This document shows positions 24,520-36,300 of a stretch of 64,000 nucleotides of DNA, piece by piece. Below the pieces are notes generated by a model, which was not told the origin of the DNA, searched no databases, and saw nothing but the letters and a program-made list of their open reading frames with translations. This stretch comes from Leucaena leucocephala (lineage: Eukaryota > Streptophyta > Magnoliopsida > Fabales > Fabaceae). Position 1 is the first letter of the stretch. Every line of letters starts with the position of its first letter. Location: NCBI GenBank assembly GCA_037074615.1, contig CM073551.1, positions 17,979,750 to 18,043,749 on the forward strand, read 5' to 3'. The position numbers and the translations under genes are program-made.

Positions 24520-25866
24520 AGCTTATGATTGATTCAAGTATCAAAGAAGATAGTTGTTGGGAATCATGCTCTGCCTCCAATAATGTATATATTCTTCTCA
24601 CTTTCTTGGTAACTTAGCTGAAGGAAATGAGCATACCTTTGTATTCGATGAAGTTGTTAATTTTTTTTGATATAAAGACAATCTTATTAAGGGAAAATGA
24701 CAAAATAATACTCTAAAAAATAATGAATATTAAAGTAGGATATTATGTTAGTAATGTTTAATCTGAAGTTGGTAATGCTTAGTCTAAAGTTGGTAATTAT
24801 TCTACTTTAATATTTATCATTTTTTCTTTTATTAAAACAAGAAAAAAAAGGCCTCCACAAAATATTGTGGACATAAACACTACAGGGAGGCCCTGTAATG
24901 GTTTTGTTCTTATCCATCAAAGGTGGATCAATAAACTTTTTTTAACATGAACTTTCTCATAATTAATATAATTAATAGAATATCATCTGGAAGTCAAGAT
25001 TAAGTTTACCTTTAATTTGGTCTCGTGTGATAAATAATTTTTCGATGTAATTCACTTCCTTCATTCCGCTCTGTTTCGTTTAATCTTAAAATACTTGTAA
25101 TTGATAAATATGTCAATATAATATAATACTTTCCCTAATCTTTAATGTAACATAGAAAGAAAATTAGAGATAAAAGAATAATTGGAGAAAAATTAATTAT
25201 TTTAAAATTTGTTTTTTTATAGTATTCTCTTTTCTCAATTTTTTTTATTTTTCTCTTCATCCAAACATATTATAAGAATTAGTTATAGAGTTAAATTTGA
25301 TACTAAATATAAAATTTTAATCTATTTAAATTAGTTAGTAAAATCTTATATCAAGATATGAGGGAGTAGCATGAGAATATGCCTTTTTTTATAAGATTTT
25401 AATTCACTTTATTTATACCCTTATGAGTCCATTTGGATAAGAGTTTAAAAAATAATTTATAAAAAAAAAAGAACTTTTAAATAGTTTTTAGAAAAATATT
25501 TTTTTATAAGAGCTTATGGAAAAAAAGTGATTATGAATAAATGAGTGTGTGGATAGTTATTATCAAAAAAAAATTTGTAATTAGAAAATTATCATAAAAG
25601 GTATAATTTTATTAGAAATATGAGAGAAGATAGAAGAAAGATGATGGAGAAAAAAAAAGAGAGAGGAGATAGGAGAGAGGGTAGAGGGTAGAGAGGAGGA
25701 ATGAGAGATGAGATAGGGTGGGAAAAAGAGAGAAAAGAAGAGCAGAGGGTAGAGAAAAAAATAATAGAAAAAAGAGGCTGTAAAAAAATAAAAATAAAAT
25801 AATAATGAAGTATTTTATAATTTTTTTTTATTATTTTAGAGTTAATATTATTAGCTTATATAATAG
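24520..25866. other. spacer between CHR10 and the PPR gene
   Basis: AT-rich 3' flank of CHR10. A Stowaway-like stretch is possible at about 25060-25370 (ends near TTCCTTCATTCCG and GAGGGAGTAG). A GA-rich TIR element follows (separate entry). No gene seen. Confidence 0.55.
25430..25860. mobile_element. GA-rich TIR element, copy 1, abutting the PPR gene (ends approximate)
   Basis: Begins near TCCATTTGGATAAGAG, passes a block ending GTGGATAGTTATTATC, then a GA-rich tract at about 25620-25780. The same order of blocks occurs in reverse complement in the element at 46150-46915. Non-coding. The right end is unclear and lies close to the broken 5' side of the PPR frame. Confidence 0.5.
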
Positions 25867-25953
25867 AATTTTGCTCGAATAAGAGTGATTAGTGTGTAGT
25901 AGGTTCTCGTAATCCCTTTTGAAATTCAGGCAATTTTGCTCGAATAAGAGTGA
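25867..25953. repeat. 22-bp direct repeat at the 5' side of the PPR frame
   Basis: The same 22 bp occur at 25867-25888 and 25932-25953 (offset 65). The second copy is inside the open PPR frame (reading FCSNKSE), the first in non-coding sequence. This looks like a local duplication or rearrangement scar. Confidence 0.88.
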
Positions 25954-25975
25954 AACTACTAGCGAGGATGACGAA

Positions 25976-27916
25976 ATGGACAAAGATGATAAACCAAAAT
26001 CATCCGCCAGATCGAAAACAGCCAAAGTCATGGCTAGGCTTATCAATTACAAACCTTGGTCAAATGAGCTGGCATCCTCTTTATCTTCACTTTGCCCCAC
26101 TCTGTCGAAAACCATGGTGCTTCAAACTCTTCGTCTTATCTCAAATTCATCCAAAGCCTTTCAATTCTTTAAGTGGGTACACGATATGGGTTTCCCACAC
26201 AATGACCGATCATACTTCATAATGATAGAAATTTTGGGCCGTGGAAGAAACCTTAATGTAGCTCGGAATTTTTTGTTTTCAATTGAGCTAAGATCCAATG
26301 GTGCTGTTAAGCTTAATGATCAGTTCTTTAATGGCTTAATTAGGAGTTATGGTCAAGCTGGGTTGTTTGAAGAGTCGACGAAGCTTTTTCAGACTATGAA
26401 GACAATGGGTGTTTCACCATCTGAGATCACATTCAACAGTCTTTTTTCTATATTGCTTAGACGGGGTCGGACGAATATGGCAAACGATCTTTATGATGAA
26501 ATACTCAGGACGTATGGAGTTGCACCAGACACGTATACATATAATATTTTGATCAGAGGGTTTTGTAAGAACTCCATGGTTGATCAAGGGTTTCGATTTT
26601 TCAATGAAATGTCACGCTTCAATTGTGATCCAGATATTGTTACATATAATACACTTGTTGATGGCTTGTGTAAAGCAGGGAAGGTCAAAATCGCACATAA
26701 TTTAGTGAAGGGTATGAGTAAGAAAAGCAACGATTTGAATCCTAATGTTGTGACTTATACAACTTTAATTAGAGGGTATTGTATGAAACAAGAATTAGAT
26801 GAGGCCTTGCTTATAATTAAGGAGATGACTACTCAAGGGCTCAAGCTAAACAAAATTACCTACAACACTCTGATAAAAGGACTTTGTGAGGCCCGCAAAT
26901 TAGATAAGATCAAAGATATTTTGGAACAAACCATAGGGGATGGTCAATTCAGTCCAGACACATGTACCTTCAACACATTAATTCATGCACATAGCAGTGC
27001 AGGAAACTTAGATGAGGCATTAAAGGTGTTTGAGGGGATGAAAAACTTGCAGGTCCCCGCAGACTCTGCCACATACAGCGTTCTGCTATGGAGCCTGTGT
27101 GCAAGAGAGGACTATGATATGGCAGAAAAGATGTTTGATGAGTTGTATGAGAAGGAAATTTTGTTGAGTAATTTTGGCTCTAAGCCTCTTACTGCTTCGT
27201 ACAACCCTATGTTTCAGTATCTTTGTGAACACGGGAAAACTAAGAAGGCTGAGAGAGTATTTAGACAGCTAATGAAAAGGGGAACACAAGACCCTCCGTC
27301 CTACAAGACAATGGTTATGGGGCACTGTAAGGAAGGTTCTTATGAAGACGGATATGAGCTTTTGAAGTGGATGTTAAGACAAAATTTTCTTCCAGATGTT
27401 GAGATATATGATTCTTTGATTCATGGTTTTCTTCAGAAGGAGAAACCTCTTCTTGCAAAAGAGGCACTAGAGAAAATGCTAAGGAGCTCCTATCTTCCCG
27501 AAACATTTACTTGGCACTCTATACTGGCAAAGCTTTTGGAAAAAGTTTGTGCCCATGAATCTGCCAGTTTTATAGTCATGATGCTAGATAAAAATATTAG
27601 ACAAAACATAAAATCTTCAACCATGAGTTTACGGCTACTTTTTGGCCATGGACTGAAGTACAGAGCATTTGAGGTTTTAGAGTTGCTTTACAGGCATGGA
27701 TACTGTGTTAAAATAGATGAACTAGTTCAGTTTCTTATACACAGAGGAAAGCTATCAGAGGCATGCAAAATGTTGGCATTCTGTTTTGAAAATCATGAAA
27801 ATGTTGATCTTGATTTGTGCAATGTTGTTATTTTGGGCTTTGTAAAAGGAACTAGGTTTCAGAAGCTTTTGGTTTATGCCATGTATTGGTGGAGAAAGGC
27901 TTACATGAGGAATTGA
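25976..27916 (+). CDS. P-class pentatricopeptide repeat protein, At1g02060-like, ends altered
   Basis: Organellar RNA-binding protein family of tandem 35-residue helical repeats. Intronless frame; repeats read clearly, e.g. YNILIRGFCKNSMVDQGF, YNTLVDGLCKAGKVKIA, YNTLIKGLCEARKLDKI. The KVMARLIN...PW start block and overall repeat order match At1g02060 (chloroplastic, about 710 aa). The frame is open from 25913 but its first ATG is 25976 (MDKDDK), so no transit peptide is present; an upstream exon joined at an AG near 25929 is possible. Near 27857-27860 one base appears lost: the frame ends at 27916 with an unrelated tail (WWRKAYMRN), while the family-like C-terminus continues in another frame to 28005. 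Either a damaged allele or a sequence error. About 14 repeats. Confidence 0.8.
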   Translation: MDKDDKPKSSARSKTAKVMARLINYKPWSNELASSLSSLCPTLSKTMVLQTLRLISNSSKAFQFFKWVHDMGFPHNDRSYFIMIEILGRGRNLNVARNFLFSIELRSNGAVKLNDQFFNGLIRSYGQAGLFEESTKLFQTMKTMGVSPSEITFNSLFSILLRRGRTNMANDLYDEILRTYGVAPDTYTYNILIRGFCKNSMVDQGFRFFNEMSRFNCDPDIVTYNTLVDGLCKAGKVKIAHNLVKGMSKKSNDLNPNVVTYTTLIRGYCMKQELDEALLIIKEMTTQGLKLNKITYNTLIKGLCEARKLDKIKDILEQTIGDGQFSPDTCTFNTLIHAHSSAGNLDEALKVFEGMKNLQVPADSATYSVLLWSLCAREDYDMAEKMFDELYEKEILLSNFGSKPLTASYNPMFQYLCEHGKTKKAERVFRQLMKRGTQDPPSYKTMVMGHCKEGSYEDGYELLKWMLRQNFLPDVEIYDSLIHGFLQKEKPLLAKEALEKMLRSSYLPETFTWHSILAKLLEKVCAHESASFIVMMLDKNIRQNIKSSTMSLRLLFGHGLKYRAFEVLELLYRHGYCVKIDELVQFLIHRGKLSEACKMLAFCFENHENVDLDLCNVVILGFVKGTRFQKLLVYAMYWWRKAYMRN

Positions 27917-28005
27917 CACGTGTAGATGAACTAGTATCTGCTCTAGAGGCTGAAGGAAGATCAGATGAAGCTGCATTTATCTCTAAGAGGATGCAAAGGC
28001 AATAA
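27857..28005 (+). other. out-of-frame C-terminal tail of the PPR gene
   Basis: From the presumed shift to the TAA at 28003-28005 the second frame reads SEAFGLCHVLVEKG, then a charged helix (LVSALEAEGRSDEA) and ISKRMQ. This resembles the usual last repeat and tail of this PPR, whose Arabidopsis relative has SEAF...NELVE and VSKRM. It supports a one-base loss in the upstream frame. Confidence 0.75.
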
Positions 28006-29777
28006 TTTTTAGGCAGATCTTCACAAAAATAGAGACTCATTCTCAGTGCTTCACAAACATGATTCAATATCAGCAGTCCATTAATCATTCTCCGTGCTTC
28101 AGACTTTTCAAGATGAAAATTCATCCCCACCTGAATGGAGTGTGATATGTATTCGTAAGTTACCTTTCATTAATCTTTTTGATTGAAAATTGTCATAATA
28201 GTGAATGGTTTCCTATTCTTTCTATTCTCATGTTAAAAATAGTAGGGTCTGAGGTTGCTGATTCTTTTGTTTGTTTTGGGAAGGGATGCTAGATCAATTG
28301 TATTTCCCAAGGAACTGGATTTTACTGCCATATCATGTTGATATTTAGAAAAAGACAAAACTTATATGCATTTCTTTAGATAATTTGCGTTTCAGATTTT
28401 TGGATAAAAAATTGCTCAAGGACATGTTTTTCTAACTCTACACTACATCCTTGACTCACTTTCATGAATTTATTGTAAATCCTAATAATAAACACCTAAA
28501 AAGATGCCTTTATGTTATGTACTTTGGAAAGCCAACGCTATGACTTGGTTGATTTTAACTTGTTATTGTTGAGGAGAGTGTAACTCTCATTTACCGTGAC
28601 TGCTAAATTATGGCAAGTTTAGAAGCAGGATCTTGTATTTCTTAGTAGACATGCTTAAGTTGATTGATGTAGTGGAGGCAGTTTAGGTCTTACACTAATA
28701 TTGATGGTTAACTTATAAGAGAAGCCAAATGCAAAGACATTTTCTTCCTTCCTTTGTTTCTGTATAAAGGTTGAAATGTTTTATACCAGTAGCTAGTACA
28801 TAATGGCCCTTCAGTTTCAGCAGAGAACGACTTAAAAAGTGGTTGTTTGTTGTGTCTTTTGAAGCTAGTATACATTAGCCCCTTCTCACTTTTCAATGAC
28901 CATTATCTGTTGTAGTTTATCTCCCAGTTGCTACAAGGAAATTACGATCAAGTTGACATTGCAGGGTGACCCCGAATGCCAAATCCTCATTGGATGCTTC
29001 AGATCAAGCAGCAAGATTGGCAAACCTGAATGATGTATGACGAAACCTTATTCTTTTTCCCACTGTGGGCAGTAACTTCTCGTACAACTTCATGCCAAAC
29101 TAAAATTTCACCAGTCTTTTGCCAATTCCAACGAAAAGTCACCAAGTTTGACCAAAAATAAAAAAAAAAGTCACCAAGGCTTTTCCGATCTCAAATATAC
29201 CTCCTGTTTTTGCCATGGTCATCTTTCAAAGGTGGTGCAGGGCAAGTTTGGTGAATGAAAGGACTCTGGCTTTGCCTTTCCAATCTCCCTCTTCCTTACA
29301 TTGAAGTTTAAGTCAATTTATACTTACAAAAGATTGATTTGAAGTGTGCTGAAGTTACAGGCTTACAGCAATCTCCTAGCCTTCTGTTTTCTGATCTGAA
29401 GGAAACTGTCTTGTGTTTAGAGAAGCCAAATCTGTTGCTTATGTTATTGCTGAAAGGGCATGTCTGATGTGACTCTGGTTCATTACTGAATCAATATTGA
29501 ACAATGTGGAGGTCTTATATCTGAAACTATGTATCATCATTGCACAGGAAAGACTAGCTGTTACTTTGTTCATTTGCAAAGAAGGCAGCTTGAAGTGCTG
29601 GTGAAAAGAGTTGAGTAGATGGTCTTTAACTTTGTGAAAAGATGTAAAAGGAAACTAAGAGCACTTAAATAGATGAGATCTTATGATGTATGAGATATTT
29701 GAATAAATTTGTAGTCTGTAGGATCCATGTAATTGACTTCACTTGAGATAAAACTAATACTTCTTGTTATATGTTAA
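28006..29777. other. 3' flank of the PPR gene, no gene seen
   Basis: Mixed AT-rich sequence, probably 3' UTR in the first part. No open frame with a family match, no RNA gene or clear repeat recognised. Confidence 0.5.
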
Positions 29778-30005
29778 TACTCCTCTGGTATTTAATATAA
29801 CTTGATTATATTAAGAAATTAGTTAAGTTAGTGAATATAATATTTTGTTTAAAACACTCCAATAATTTTTCTTAATTGCCGCCCTCTCTTACTTGATTAA
29901 TTATTATTGAGTTTTAATACGGGCAATTTGAAAAAAAATTGATAAATATAGGAAAAATTTTATATTTATGATAAATTAAGTCATATATTAAGGAGGGGAG
30001 GAGTA
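29778..30005. mobile_element. Stowaway-like MITE
   Basis: Starts TACTCCTCTGGTAT and ends GGAGGGGAGGAGTA, so the outer bases are inverted (TACTCCTC). About 228 bp, AT-rich, non-coding, with a TA at each end consistent with a TA target site. Shares its 14-bp start with 23071. Confidence 0.65.
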
Positions 30006-32419
30006 AATTATTTTAAAGTAGTTATTCGAACTTAAGAAGTAACAATTGCTAAGTTGAAATTTAAATGTCATTTAGGCCCAGTCAACGTTTGTATCCCAAT
30101 GTCTTTGAATTAATTCAAAACTTAATGCCAACTGATTCGTATGTTATAAGAATACAAGTTTGATTCTCGTTGCCGTTATGATAATTTCTTTAGTAGATGA
30201 TCTCGTAAGTCCCCTGTAAATGTTCTCTGAGCCATGAGACTTTACTCTGGCCTTGATGGGGACGGATGCTGAACCTACTTAAACTTTTTTGTACTAAAAA
30301 AACATTCAAAACTTAATATATATTTTTTATTTTTTATTTAATATTTAAACATTCAAAATTTTTAGAAAATAGATTCTGATCCTTGACTTTGAAAAATTTA
30401 TTCTCTTTATACATACATCGAAATAAGGCACTCTTAGTGTCAAAACGAAATTTGTCATATTAACTAAATGTCTACAAAATTTTATACATTTATTCTATCA
30501 TTTAATATTTTTTATTATATCATGAATATTGCTACTCCAGTTGGTCATGTTACATCATTACACATAACAATTTATACATTCATCATATAACATTTATACT
30601 TTCAATCCCTAACTTCTCTTCATGCTTCTTCATCTTCTTTCATTACTCATGAACTTGTTGAGATTAGGATTACATAGATAGAGTGAGATTTTTTGAAAAA
30701 ATTCAGTAGTAAACGATACTAAATAATGTATACATCAATATAAATACTTGTGCTTGCTTATAAGATTGTTAACATTGTATAATGTGCATGCTTCCATGCA
30801 ATATATGAAATACAATTGGCCAAAGTAATCATATCATAGAGCTTCAACCATATACACATATGCAACACAATTCAACATAGTCATATTATAATCAAATATA
30901 ACATCCAATACATACAAGTTTATGATAGTTTATACCTCACATACTTGACTTTCCTTTACTTTATCTTTGCCTTTTGCTATTTACTTCTCCTGGATGTGTG
31001 ACTGCCTTTTTATGAGCACACAATTTAAATCCTAATATCACATATTTATTCATTCATTATCCATTCATTACAATCTAACTTTCCTTAAACATTGAGCTTA
31101 CTTTAACTAATATAAATTTCCTTAATCTTTACTAATTAACTTGACATTTGAACCAATTGATGTCTTGACATTACCCTATATAATTTAGCTTTTTGACTTC
31201 ATTTATGAACTCAGAATTCCCAAATCCTAGCAACTACACACTGTTCTGAACAGAATTGCATAACTTCCTTTTTTAAAAAAAAAAAAATCATTTTGATTCT
31301 AATACTTCCAATACTTGTTTCTCTACTTTACTTTCATATAATTTTTTATTTTAAAACCATTAGAAATATCAAAATTATAAAATTTTAATCACTGTTTATA
31401 CGTGTGAACAGTAATAGAGAAGACTTCTAAAAATTATAACTTTCAATTTCAATACTTCCAAGATTCAAAATATATCCAATCCTACCCAAAATCATCTTCT
31501 AAATTCAATAGAAGTATTAGATCATTGAAATTTTATCTCCCTCTATCAAGAACAGTGCAGACCGAAAGGTCTCTTCCATGGCAAAGTTAATAATATCAAC
31601 TTGATTCAATAACCAATAATCTAACTAACTTGTTTAAACACTAATCACATAGTTCTATCTTTAATTCTACATGACTCCTTTTTAACTTCTGTCAGTTTCA
31701 TAAATTCTTATATTAATTATAAGAATTTACTACCAAATTTTATCTGATTCTGGAGTCCGAAAGATACTATACTAATTTCTCAATCTTAGAAAATTCATAT
31801 CAATTTATCGGGATCTCAATTCAAAATTCTGTGTTGCGTTAAACTGATCAGAATAATTTTCTCTATTTACTGGTAAAATTTGGGGCCAAACTATTTCCGG
31901 GCAATTTTAGGCCTTTTCTGGCTCAACTTTTTATAATTACTATTTTGCCCCAGAACTTTTAAAAATTATAATTTAGGTCCTCAACTTTTTATAATTATAC
32001 TTAATGGCCCATAACTTGTATCTAGTTTCATTTTATACCATGGAACTTTTAGACTTTTCAGTTTAGTTCATCTTCTTTTTAAAATGACCATTATGCCCTT
32101 GGGACTTTTCTAAAATTATAATTTTACCATTGTTTGGGCTTAACATCGTAAATCATTTCTCTGAAGTCTTTATCTCAACTTTAGGCCTTTAACTAACATT
32201 TTTTCTCTTTCTATGTTCAGGAGACTCTTCTGAAATCTTTAACTTATTTATATATTTGTTTCCAGAAACTTTCACTATTTATAATTTAGTCTTTGAACTT
32301 GCAGTTTACTCCCTTAATATTATTTGTATATTTTTGGGACTTCTGCTCAACAGGACCTGGTAGCCTACCTATTTCAGGCCATATATTGGGCTTCTAGGTC
32401 TAAAAATCGGGATATGACA
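30006..32419. other. AT-rich spacer with LTR-like right part
   Basis: 30006-30650 shows nothing clear. From about 31800 the text is made of near-repeats of short phrases typical of long gypsy LTRs (CTTTTAAAAATTATAATTTAG, ACTTTTCTAAAATTATAA) and ends TCGGGATATGACA at 32419, a common LTR 3' end. The left boundary could be near 30655 (TGTTGAGATT), but I find no target duplication. Treated as a candidate solo or truncated LTR. Confidence 0.4.
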
Positions 32420-33028
32420 ACCTCTTTAACTACCATCCTAGGGTTCCGCCCTCCTATCAAAGAAAGACCTTATGATCTCGTCGGCGCCACTCTTTTTGGT
32501 GACAGTGCTGCCGCTGCCATCGTCAGAGTAAACCCTATAACTGGTGTGGAGGATCCATGCATGGAGTTAAACTACGTTGTTGAACAATTCTTACCGGAAA
32601 CACATGGCGTAATCGATGGTAGGCTCTGCGAAGAAGGAATAAACTTCAAGCTTGGGAGGGATCTTCCTCAGAAGATTGAAGCTAACATTGAAGAGTTCTG
32701 CAGAAAATTCATGGCGAAGATCAACAATAACAACAACGTTAACGACGTGAAAGGGTTTTACGATTTGTTCTGGGCTGTTCATCCCAGAGGATATGTGATT
32801 CTGAACAAGCTTGAGAATACTCTGAAACGAAACATTGAGAAGCTTGAATGTAGCATAAGGGCTTTAATGGATTATGGGAATGTTAGCAGCAACACCATTT
32901 TTTATGTGATGGAGTTGACGAAGGATTATATGGAGAAAAATGAAGAAGAAGGAGAAGTATGGGGCTTGGCTTTAGCATTTGGACCTGGAATTACTTTTGA
33001 AGGCATTCTCATGCGAAGTCTGTGTTGA
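32420..33028 (+). pseudogene. PKSB: 3' fragment of type III polyketide synthase (LAP5/PKSB-like)
   Basis: Intact family members condense fatty acyl-CoA with malonyl-CoA in sporopollenin synthesis in anthers. The frame resembles the C-terminal half: TTILGFRPP, YDLVGATLFGDSAAAAIV, INFKLGRDLPQKIE, DYGNVSSNTI, GLALAFGPGITFEGILMRS, natural stop at 33026-33028. The N-terminal half with the catalytic Cys is absent. The catalytic His and Asn regions remain, but the conserved HPGGP reads HPRGY. Homology begins exactly where LTR-like DNA ends, and a copia element starts 36 bp after the stop. The open frame upstream of 32420 is not PKS-like. Most likely a non-functional remnant. Confidence 0.85.
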
Positions 33029-33064
33029 ACTGCAAGTGGAAGAAGGAGGAGGAGGAGGAGTTGG

Positions 33065-33364
33065 TGAAGGCTTAAAAAAACTGAGAAGAAAAATAAGGAG
33101 AAGGAGCTCTGAAGATATTTCTGTGAACGTACATCTTATTGAATCTGAACTTGGGGTATTTAAATACATCAAAAACATGATAATGGGAAAAATCTGCTAA
33201 AAATCAGCTACGTTAACGACCCACTAAATCAGAAATAGTAAATGGCTAAATAATAGGAACAAACTTTGACAAATTCAAACTATATTAAATTTAATTTTCA
33301 AACAGCAACTAAGTCCAAAATATCAGCAGCAAATTGACGTCAGCTAGTGAGGCATATCTCAACA
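33065..33364 (-). repeat. 3' LTR of the copia element
   Basis: 300 bp, identical to the 5' LTR except one fewer A in a homopolymer. Confidence 0.95.
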
Positions 33365-33373
33365 CTCCTCCTT
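33365..33373 (-). other. polypurine tract of the copia element
   Basis: AAGGAGGAG on the element strand directly before the 3' LTR. Confidence 0.75.
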
Positions 33374-33376
33374 GCA

Positions 33377-36300
33377 TCAGTAGCTGCACATGCCTAGCTT
33401 CATCCTCATTTCTTCAAACTTGTCTCTTGGTAAAGCCTTAGTAAAAATATCAGCAACTTGATCAGAGGTTCTGCAATAAGTCAGTGTGACTTCACCGCTT
33501 TGCTGTACATCTCTAATAAAATATAACTTAATATTGAAATGCTTTGTCTTGCCATGGAAAACAGGATTCTTGGATATTGCAATAGCTGCTTGATTGTCCA
33601 CATAAATTGGTGTGCTTTCTTGCTGCATAATCTGTAAATCAATGAGCATCTTCCTTAGCCAAATAGCTTGTTTAACAGCTGCATTTGCTGCAATAAATTC
33701 AGCTTCTGCAGTTGATTGAGCCACAACTTCCTGCTTCTTAGAACTCCAAGAAAATACCCCAGAACTCAAGGTAAAACAATATCCAGATGTGCTTTTCATA
33801 TCATCCAAGGACCCTCCCCAATCTGAATCAGAACAACCTTCTAATTTGAATGCTTGATTACGTTTATACTGAATACCATAATCAAGAGTTCCTTTGAGGT
33901 ATCTTAGGACTCTCTTTGCAGCCTTATAATGATTCACTGTAGCACAATGCAAAAACCTTGAAAGAACACTTACACCATAGAGGATGTCTGGCCTTGTTGC
34001 AGTCAAATACATGAGACAACCAACAAGCCCTCTATAGATGCTCTCTTCAGTTTTCTCTGCAGCATCATTCTTGGTCAGCTTCTCTTTTTGATTAATTGGT
34101 GTATCAATAGCTTTACATCCCTCCATGCCAAACCTGTTCAGAATCTCTTTTGCATATTTTTGCTGATTAATAAATATTCCCTGCTGATCTTGTTTTATCT
34201 CCAAGCCCAAAAAATAGGACATAGCTCCAAGATCTGTCATCTCGAAGACTTTCTGCATATCTTGCTTGAATGAATCAACTTGTTCAATATTACTTCCTGT
34301 CACTAAAAGATCATCAACATATAAGGAAACAATTAATAAATCAGCATGTGAGTGCTTGATATACAAAGTTGATTCATTTAAGCTTCTAGTGAACCCAAGG
34401 CTCTGCAAATGCTCATTAATTCTGCTATACCAAGCTCTAGGTGCCTGCTTCAACCCATACAAGGCCTTTTTTAGCAAGTAGACCTTGTCCTCTTGCCCTT
34501 GAACAGCAAAGCCTTCCGGTTGCTCTACAAAGATCTCCTCCTCCAAGTAACCATTAAGAAAGGCTGACTTAACATCAAGCTGCCAAACTATCCATCCCTT
34601 TTGAGCAGCCATTGCAAGTATTAATCTGATTGTATCTAGGCGTGCAACAGGTGCAAAAGTATCAGTGAAATCCTCTCCATATACTTGCGCATAGCCTTTG
34701 ACCACCAACCTTGCTTTATACTTGTTGATGGAACCATCAGCATTTAACTTTGTTCTGAACACCCATTTGACACCTATGACTTTCTTGTGTTCTGGTTTAA
34801 CAACCAAAACCCAAGTTTGATTCTTCTCAATCATTTTTAGCTCCTCCTGCATAGCATCAATCCAGTTTGGATCCTTCACTGCATCTACAAAATATTTAGG
34901 TTCCACCAAAGACACATTACATCTCTGGTACACATCAGATAATAATCTTGTATCTCTAACTGGAATGTCATCAATGGTCTCATCTAATGGAGAGGTTCTA
35001 GATGATAATGATCCATTGTCTGGTATACTCCTTTTCTCTTCCCAATGCCACTTTTCTAGTTCTGCAAACTGAACATCTCTGCTGATCACTATTTTTCCAG
35101 ATTCAGGAAGAAATACTTTATAGGCTTTAGAGACACTGCTATAGCCTATAAAGATGCCTGTATCAGCTCTTTTGTCAAGCTTATCTCTCTTCACCTGTGG
35201 CACAAGAGCATAACAAATACAACCAAACACTTTTAAGTTTGTCAAAGATGGCTTGTAGCCATACCATGCTTCAAATGGCGTTTTTCCTTGCAAAGCTTTC
35301 GTAGGTAACCTGTTTTGCAAAAATACAGCTGTATTGGCTGTTTCAGCCCAAAACATCTTGGGCAGATCTTTCTCATGAAGCATGCAGCGAGACATCTCCA
35401 TAATAGTTCTGTTCTTCCTCTCACTCACCCCATTTTGTTGTGGAGTATAAGGAGCAGTTAACTGATGCTCAATTCCAGCCTCTTCACAAAATTTAGTGAA
35501 TTTATTTGATGTATATTCAGTCCCATTATCTGATCGAAGGGTCTGAATTTTGCAGCCACTTTGTTTTTCAATCCACACCTTGAAATTCCAAAACACTTCT
35601 GCAACTTCAGTTTTGAACCTTAAGAAATAAATCCAACACATTCTAGTTAGATCATCAATGAAGGCTATATAATAAAGATTTCCATTCAAAGATGGCTTAG
35701 ACATAGGTCCACAAAGATCAGTATGGATCAACTGTAATTTTTGAGTTGCTCTCCAAGCTGATTGAGGGAATGGCAGCTTAGTTTGCTTCCCATATTGACA
35801 AGATTTACAAATTGTCTTGAGAGGTTCCAATGAAGGTACTCCCTGCACCACATCTTTTTTGCTTAGATCCTGCAATACAAACTCATTGCAATGGCCTAGC
35901 CTTTTGTGCCAAAGCTCAGTTTCATTACTGATTACAACATGAGCTCTCTGATCAACATCAGTCAAATCCAAAGAGAAGCATCTATTTTTCATTTTGACTT
36001 TAAACAGTAAGTGACCATGAGCATCACTGATCAAACACATTCTATCTTTAAAGAATACTTCAAAACCTCTATCTACCAACTGGCCGACACTAAGCAAGTT
36101 TTGATCTACTTCAGGAACAAAAAGAACATCTGAAATCTTTTTTATACCTGAAGAAGTTTGCAACACAATGGTGCCTTTACCTCTAACCTTCATCTTATCT
36201 CCATTGCCTATCTTTGCTGTAATTCCTGCCACATCTTCAAGATCAATGAATAACTCACGATTGCTAGTCATGTGGCTAGTACAACCACTGTCCACCAACC

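Noticed and set aside
32324..32419. Upstream extension of the PKS reading frame
   Set aside because: Open by chance; the residues do not resemble polyketide synthases and the DNA is LTR-like.
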